Shown: positions 7,334 through 10,463 of the stretch, in pieces
Layout of the letters: each line of letters starts with the position of its first letter
Numbering within the stretch: the stretch's first letter is position 1
Assembly: GCA_900317065.1 (NCBI GenBank)
Contig: ONFK01000035.1
Location: 1-10,463 of the forward strand
Origin: an uncultured Bacteroidales bacterium
Lineage (GTDB): Bacteria > Bacteroidota > Bacteroidia > Bacteroidales > UBA932
Direction: 5' to 3'
DNA: 10,463 nt
The notes under the pieces: generated by a model
What the model was told of the DNA's origin: nothing
Databases searched by the model: none
What the model saw: only the letters and a program-made list of their open reading frames with translations
Program-made: the position numbers and the translations under genes

Positions 7334-8683
7334 ATGAAATTCTACGACAGAGAAGATCAGCTTCAATCACTGAAAGAAATGCGGGACTTGTCTTACAACG
7401 GCTATTCAAGGATGACCGTTGTTACCGGACGACGCCGTATCGGGAAAACCACACTGGTTAAAACAGCCTACGCAGATGAACCGTACATATATCTGTTTGT
7501 CGGGAAAAAGAGTGAATCCGTCCTATGCTCAGAGTTCTGCCAGGAGTTCCGAGAAAAGACCGGCGTATATGTTCCACCGATTAATACTTTCCGGGATGTC
7601 TTCCGCTTTTTTATGGAAGAAGGGACTCGCAGGAAGTTTACTTTATTCTTCGACGAGTTCCAGAATTTCCTCCAGGTCAATCCTTCCATATATGGAGACA
7701 TCCAGAATTGGTGGGACCGTCTGCAGAAAGACAGCCACGTGAACATGGTTGTTTGCGGTTCTGTCTATTCTCTCATGGAGAAACTATTCAAAGACAGAAA
7801 AGAGCCGCTGTATGGCAGACATGACGCCATTATAAAGTTGAGCGCCTTCCCAACAGGTATTCTTAAAGAAATAATGGAAGATAACGCTCCAGGATATACG
7901 AAGGATGATCTTTTGGCACTCTACACATATACGGGTGGCATTCCAAAGTATGTAGAGTATTTTATTGATCTCAAGGCAACGACTGCACCTGCAATAATCA
8001 ACCGCATTTGCCGGGAGGACTCACCGCTGATTGAAGAAGGTCGGAAGTTGCTTGCTCAGGAATTCGGAAAAAAGTATTCTACGTATTTTTCAATACTTCA
8101 GGCTATTTCCAACGGGATTAACACCCAGGCAGCCATAGAGGACTTCCTTGGAGGCAAGAGCATTGGAGGTCAACTCGCCAAGCTTGAGCAGACATTTGAC
8201 CTTATTCGAAAAGTGCGTCCGATATGGTCGAAACCCAAAACGCAGAATGTCCGCTATGAGATAAGCGACATTTTCCTGCGTTTCTGGTTCAGATATATAG
8301 AGAAATACCAGCGCCTTATAGAAATAGGACAGTTCCAAGCACTCAAAAAAATAATAACGGAAGACTATCAGACATACTCCGGGGGTGTTCTTGAGCGCTA
8401 TTTCAAAACAAAACTGGTTGAAAGCATGGAATACAGAGACATCGGCGGATGGTGGGATCCTAAAGGGTACACCGATTCAAAGGGGCATCATCAGCAATGC
8501 GAACTGGATATAGTCGCCCAACGTCTGGATAAAAAAATAATAGAGGTATATGAGGTCAAACGTAATGCAGAGAAGGTCAGTTACTCTACCTTTGATGAGA
8601 AATTAACTCACTTTTGTTCAAAAGAGAACAATGCCAAGCGAAGTATAATCCAATCCGGCATTTTGTCCATAAATGATATGTAA
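7334..8683 (+). CDS. AAA-type ATPase with C-terminal PD-(D/E)xK nuclease (ATP_bind/DUF234 family)
   Basis: A 449-residue protein of the archaeal/bacterial ATPase family with a C-terminal DUF234-like domain. The Walker A motif is at 31-40 (TGRRRIGKTT; Gly37, Lys38, Thr39) and Walker B at 102-108 (FTLFFDE; Asp107, Glu108). A likely sensor is VVCGSVYSL (139-147). Residues ~245-300 look like a winged helix. The C-terminal part has a full PD-(D/E)xK-like signature: Glu354 in VLERYF, Asp392 in ELDIVA, and Glu407-x-Lys409 in EVYEVKR. This predicts an ATP-dependent DNA-acting nuclease, possibly with DNA binding through the winged helix. The biological role of the family is not established. There is no signal peptide or membrane segment, so it should be cytoplasmic. 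It has its own promoter and leader dyad, so it looks like a separate transcription unit inserted between tracrRNA and array, not part of the cas operon. A role in CRISPR immunity is conjecture. Confidence 0.9.
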   Translation: MKFYDREDQLQSLKEMRDLSYNGYSRMTVVTGRRRIGKTTLVKTAYADEPYIYLFVGKKSESVLCSEFCQEFREKTGVYVPPINTFRDVFRFFMEEGTRRKFTLFFDEFQNFLQVNPSIYGDIQNWWDRLQKDSHVNMVVCGSVYSLMEKLFKDRKEPLYGRHDAIIKLSAFPTGILKEIMEDNAPGYTKDDLLALYTYTGGIPKYVEYFIDLKATTAPAIINRICREDSPLIEEGRKLLAQEFGKKYSTYFSILQAISNGINTQAAIEDFLGGKSIGGQLAKLEQTFDLIRKVRPIWSKPKTQNVRYEISDIFLRFWFRYIEKYQRLIEIGQFQALKKIITEDYQTYSGGVLERYFKTKLVESMEYRDIGGWWDPKGYTDSKGHHQQCELDIVAQRLDKKIIEVYEVKRNAEKVSYSTFDEKLTHFCSKENNAKRSIIQSGILSINDM

Positions 8684-8753
8684 TTAAAAAGTATATCATG
8701 ACTGTAAAATAGAAGCCAGGATTCACTGCAAATATAGCCCTGTTTTTAATTAG
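8684..8753 (+). promoter_or_regulatory. AT-rich region before the first repeat (candidate leader)
   Basis: Seventy bases between the ATPase stop and repeat 1. It could be the CRISPR leader, but in II-C arrays with repeat-internal promoters the leader end is not always upstream, and the repeats here do not differ from one another, so polarity is undecided. A weak terminator-like element, CAGG (8717-8720) with CCTG (8739-8742) followed by five T, may end the ATPase transcript. The minus strand carries TATATTTG (complement of 8729-8736), a -7-like box without a matching -33. Confidence 0.4.
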
Positions 8754-9722
8754 GTTGTGAATTGCTTTCGAATTACTATCTTTGACATATAAAGCACAGC
8801 GTTCCCATTAAGCGAAAAGACACAATGGATGTTGTGAATTGCTTTCGAATTACTATCTTTGACATATAAAGCACAGCCCTCTGGAAATTCTCTATCGTGG
8901 TGTGGCCGTTGTGAATTGCTTTCGAATTACTATCTTTGACATATAAAGCACAGCGGAGGTTCTCGTCAATAGCATCCCGTACCTGTTGTGAATTGCTTTC
9001 GAATTACTATCTTTGACATATAAAGCACAGCCGGCCCGCGTTTTTAGTCGTATCTTTGGAGGTTGTGAATTGCTTTCGAATTACTATCTTTGACATATAA
9101 AGCACAGCATACGGGTGAGGTCGGGAGAGGAGTTCCCGGTTGTGAATTGCTTTCGAATTACTATCTTTGACATATAAAGCACAGCCAATTGTGGTTTTTC
9201 CCACAGAGGGACGGGGTTGTGAATTGCTTTCGAATTACTATCTTTGACATATAAAGCACAGCTGCAACCAATATATCAGCAACAGATTGTGTGTTGTGAA
9301 TTGCTTTCGAATTACTATCTTTGACATATAAAGCACAGCCTTTAGTGCTGAATTATATAGGCAGTTGATGTTGTGAATTGCTTTCGAATTACTATCTTTG
9401 ACATATAAAGCACAGCAAAGAAAGCCAAGATATTTACTGCAAACGTGTTGTGAATTGCTTTCGAATTACTATCTTTGACATATAAAGCACAGCCAAGCCA
9501 ATGAGAAATCCTCTCGCAAGTCGTTGTGAATTGCTTTCGAATTACTATCTTTGACATATAAAGCACAGCGAGGAAATCAAGGGCCTCGCCTCCGTGGTGT
9601 TGTGAATTGCTTTCGAATTACTATCTTTGACATATAAAGCACAGCAAAGGAGGGAAGACGCATTAGAGATCTGACGTTGTGAATTGCTTTCGAATTACTA
9701 TCTTTGACATATAAAGCACAGC
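8754..9722 (+). CRISPR. Type II-C CRISPR array, 13 repeats of 47 bp, 12 spacers
   Basis: Thirteen identical 47-bp repeats, starting GTTGTGAATTGC and ending AAAGCACAGC, at 8754, 8831, 8908, 8985, 9062, 9139, 9216, 9293, 9370, 9447, 9523, 9599 and 9676. The twelve spacers are 30 bp, except spacers 10 (9494-9522) and 11 (9570-9598), which are 29 bp. All differ and none matches elsewhere in the window by eye. The crRNA orientation is plus: the first 22 nt of the repeat are complementary to the tracrRNA anti-repeat at 7037-7057. The repeat ends form a partial dyad (GTTGTG...CACAGC; GCTTT...AAAGC). A 47-bp repeat is typical of Bacteroidetes II-C and longer than the ~36 bp of most type II arrays. 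The extra 3' part holds a promoter. Spacers 1, 10 and 11 are open in frame 1, which fits protein-coding targets but is weak evidence. Confidence 0.99.
8755..8784 (+). promoter_or_regulatory. Repeat-embedded promoter (first of 13 copies)
   Basis: Within every repeat, bases 2-4 are TTG and bases 24-31 are TATCTTTG, separated by 19 bp. This is the same arrangement as the ATPase promoter and a full match to the Bacteroidetes TTG-N19-TAnnTTTG consensus. Coordinates are for repeat 1. The other twelve copies are at the same offset. Transcription would start around repeat base 36-40, so each transcript begins a few bases before a spacer and reads into the next repeat. The Neisseria meningitidis II-C array is a known precedent for repeat-internal promoters. 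Confidence 0.8.
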
Positions 9723-9774
9723 AGATTTCTCATAAATAACTGTCCGTCAAAGATTTAGTCAAATGATTAGGAAT

Positions 9775-9806
9775 AAAAAATCCTGGATGCACTCCAGGAT
9801 TTTTTT
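9775..9806. terminator. Bidirectional intrinsic terminator after the array
   Basis: TCCTGGA (9781-9787) and TCCAGGA (9793-9799) form a perfect 7-bp stem with a TGCAC loop, flanked by six A on the left and seven T on the right. It can therefore stop transcription in either direction. It lies about 50 bp after the last repeat and would end RNAs started in repeat 13 as well as read-through from the array. Confidence 0.9.
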
Positions 9807-10013
9807 GTATATAGACAGTCTTTCATTATCTAATTCGTATAGCAAACCGGTCATTTTTGTATATCCGAATACTATGACTTGACAAATGGGGTATGGATGC
9901 GTACAAGGTCCCGGCCGTATGATCCGACCATGTACGGCAGGAGTACCAGAATGGCAGCAGGGGTCACCAGGGAACGTCTGACAGTGGGCATTGCGAGGGT
10001 CAAGAATCCATCA
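9807..10013. other. Intergenic flank without a recognisable gene
   Basis: Overlapping short open frames exist on both strands (about 9872-10139), but neither product resembles a protein I know and neither has a convincing promoter or start. A minus-strand stretch encoding PYMVGSYGRDLVRIHTPFVKS ends in a stop near 9872. It could be the tail of a decayed gene, but this is not supported further. Confidence 0.4.
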
Positions 10014-10099
10014 CTTTGTTCCGAAAAAACGGTCAAATCGGGAACAAAGCTTTCAAAAATCCATTTTTGTTCCGAAAAACCGCTAAAAACGGGAACAAA
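10014..10099. repeat. Two tandem 34-bp dyads at 51-bp spacing
   Basis: Unit 1 has CTTTGTTCC (10014-10022) and GGAACAAAG (10041-10049), a perfect 9-bp inverted repeat around 18 bp. Unit 2 has TTTGTTCC (10066-10073) and GGAACAAA (10092-10099), again around 18 bp. The interiors are alike, both beginning GAAAAA and ending CG. The units are offset by exactly 51 bp. They could be paired protein-binding sites, interspersed palindromic repeats, or the end region of a mobile element. Confidence 0.75.
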
Positions 10100-10227
10100 C
10101 CAAGGGCACAAACAACTCAGACCTGGAGCTCGGCCATAAAATGAGACCTTGCAAGGCTGGAGTTACCGGAGAGGCCGCCGGCCAGTCCACAGGGGCGCAG
10201 GGCGTTGTGAAAAGACCCTACAACTGA
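10100..10227. other. Intergenic, no feature identified
   Basis: A frame from 10141 to a TGA at 10225-10227 encodes 28 residues with no GC bias in third codon positions, unlike the sequence just after it, so it does not look coding. No promoter or hairpin stands out. Confidence 0.35.
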
Positions 10228-10245
10228 CTTTCCCGGAGGGAGAAG

Positions 10246-10463
10246 GTGTCGCCCTGGGTGCGCTCGCCGCGGCCCGTGATCGACGTGGAGGCGGTGCAGA
10301 CGGAGTCGCGCGACATCCACGAATTCATCCGCGACTGCCGCCGCACGCAGCTCGGGCGCGTGGGGCCGGACGATCCCGAGTCGCCGCTGCGCGTGCTGGG
10401 CGAGCTCGACATCATCAACGCCTACGAGCGCGTGCGCGCGTACTACCTGAACATCGCCGAGAC
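10246..10463 (+). CDS. GC-rich coding fragment, possibly the PhoU-like C-terminus of a Na/Pi cotransporter (runs off right edge)
   Basis: The frame is open from 10228 to the window end, and almost every third codon position from 10246 on is G or C, which is strong evidence of coding. The product reads RPVIDVEAVQTESRDIHEFI and later ELDIINAYERVRAYYLNIAE. The last part resembles the helix near the C-terminus of Na/Pi cotransporters and PhoU proteins ('DLLNxxERIxDHxxNIAE'). In that family a ~300-residue membrane domain should precede it, but a TGA at 10225 closes the frame, so this would be a 5'-truncated remnant. Alternatively it is a small intact gene starting at GTG 10246, which has GGAGG 7 nt upstream. 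The GC content differs sharply from the array. Coding is fairly sure, but the family is not. Confidence 0.55.
   Translation, partial: MSPWVRSPRPVIDVEAVQTESRDIHEFIRDCRRTQLGRVGPDDPESPLRVLGELDIINAYERVRAYYLNIAE

Noticed and set aside
9007..9566. Minus-strand open frames across the array encoding repeated YMSKIVIRKQFTT segments
   Set aside because: They are translations of the CRISPR repeat and spacers. The repetition comes from the array, not from a protein.
9872..10139. Overlapping ~80-residue open frames on both strands, each with a 17-residue internal repeat
   Set aside because: The protein repeat is simply the 51-bp DNA repeat, which is a multiple of three. Neither frame has coding bias or a known relative.
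10204..10211. GTTGTGAA as a possible degenerate CRISPR repeat
   Set aside because: Only 8 bases match the repeat start and the rest does not. Chance is a sufficient explanation.

Overview
The window carries a complete type II-C CRISPR-Cas locus, most likely from a member of the Bacteroidales. This rests on four things: a 1356-residue Cas9 with cas1 and cas2 but no csn2 or cas4; a 47-bp CRISPR repeat; promoters of the Bacteroidetes form (TTG at -33, TAnnTTTG at -7) instead of sigma70-type boxes; and a lipoprotein of the DUF4838 / CBM9-like kind common in polysaccharide-degrading Bacteroidetes. Start codons mostly lack Shine-Dalgarno sequences, which also fits.

Layout, left to right. Positions 1-99 look like the end of an IS3-family insertion sequence, with the start of an orfA-like gene running off the left edge on the minus strand. 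Next comes a GC-rich minus-strand lipoprotein gene (130-1677). Its start lies 3 nt after the cas2 stop, so it is physically the last gene of the cas transcription unit. The cas operon reads leftward as cas9 (7002-2932), cas1 (2939-2013) and cas2 (2013-1681), with overlapping stop/start junctions. A divergent tracrRNA gene lies just upstream of cas9 at about 7038-7111 on the plus strand. Its anti-repeat matches the first 22 nt of the CRISPR repeat except for one missing base, and it ends in an intrinsic terminator. A structured, gene-free stretch closed by a strong terminator (7226-7257) follows. Then comes a 449-residue AAA-type ATPase with a C-terminal PD-(D/E)xK nuclease signature (7334-8683), placed between the tracrRNA and the array. 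The CRISPR array (8754-9722) has 13 identical repeats and 12 unique spacers of 29-30 bp, and a bidirectional terminator follows (9775-9806). The right flank (9807-10227) has no convincing gene but holds two tandem 34-bp dyads at 51-bp spacing. The last ~220 bp are very GC-rich coding sequence whose product resembles the C-terminal PhoU-like part of Na/Pi cotransporters.

How it works together: each repeat contains its own promoter, so each spacer is probably transcribed rightward from the repeat before it. This parallels the Neisseria and Campylobacter II-C systems. Each short crRNA precursor would pair, through the 5' half of the following repeat, with the tracrRNA anti-repeat and load onto Cas9. 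Cas1 and Cas2 would insert new spacers. The cas9 mRNA leader should run antisense through the tracrRNA gene unless its promoter is hidden in the first few bases upstream. The ATPase-nuclease has its own good promoter and its role here is unknown. It is the least expected gene in the locus. The GC-rich flanks contrast with the more AT-rich CRISPR block, which suggests (inference) that the block was inserted as a module into a host region.
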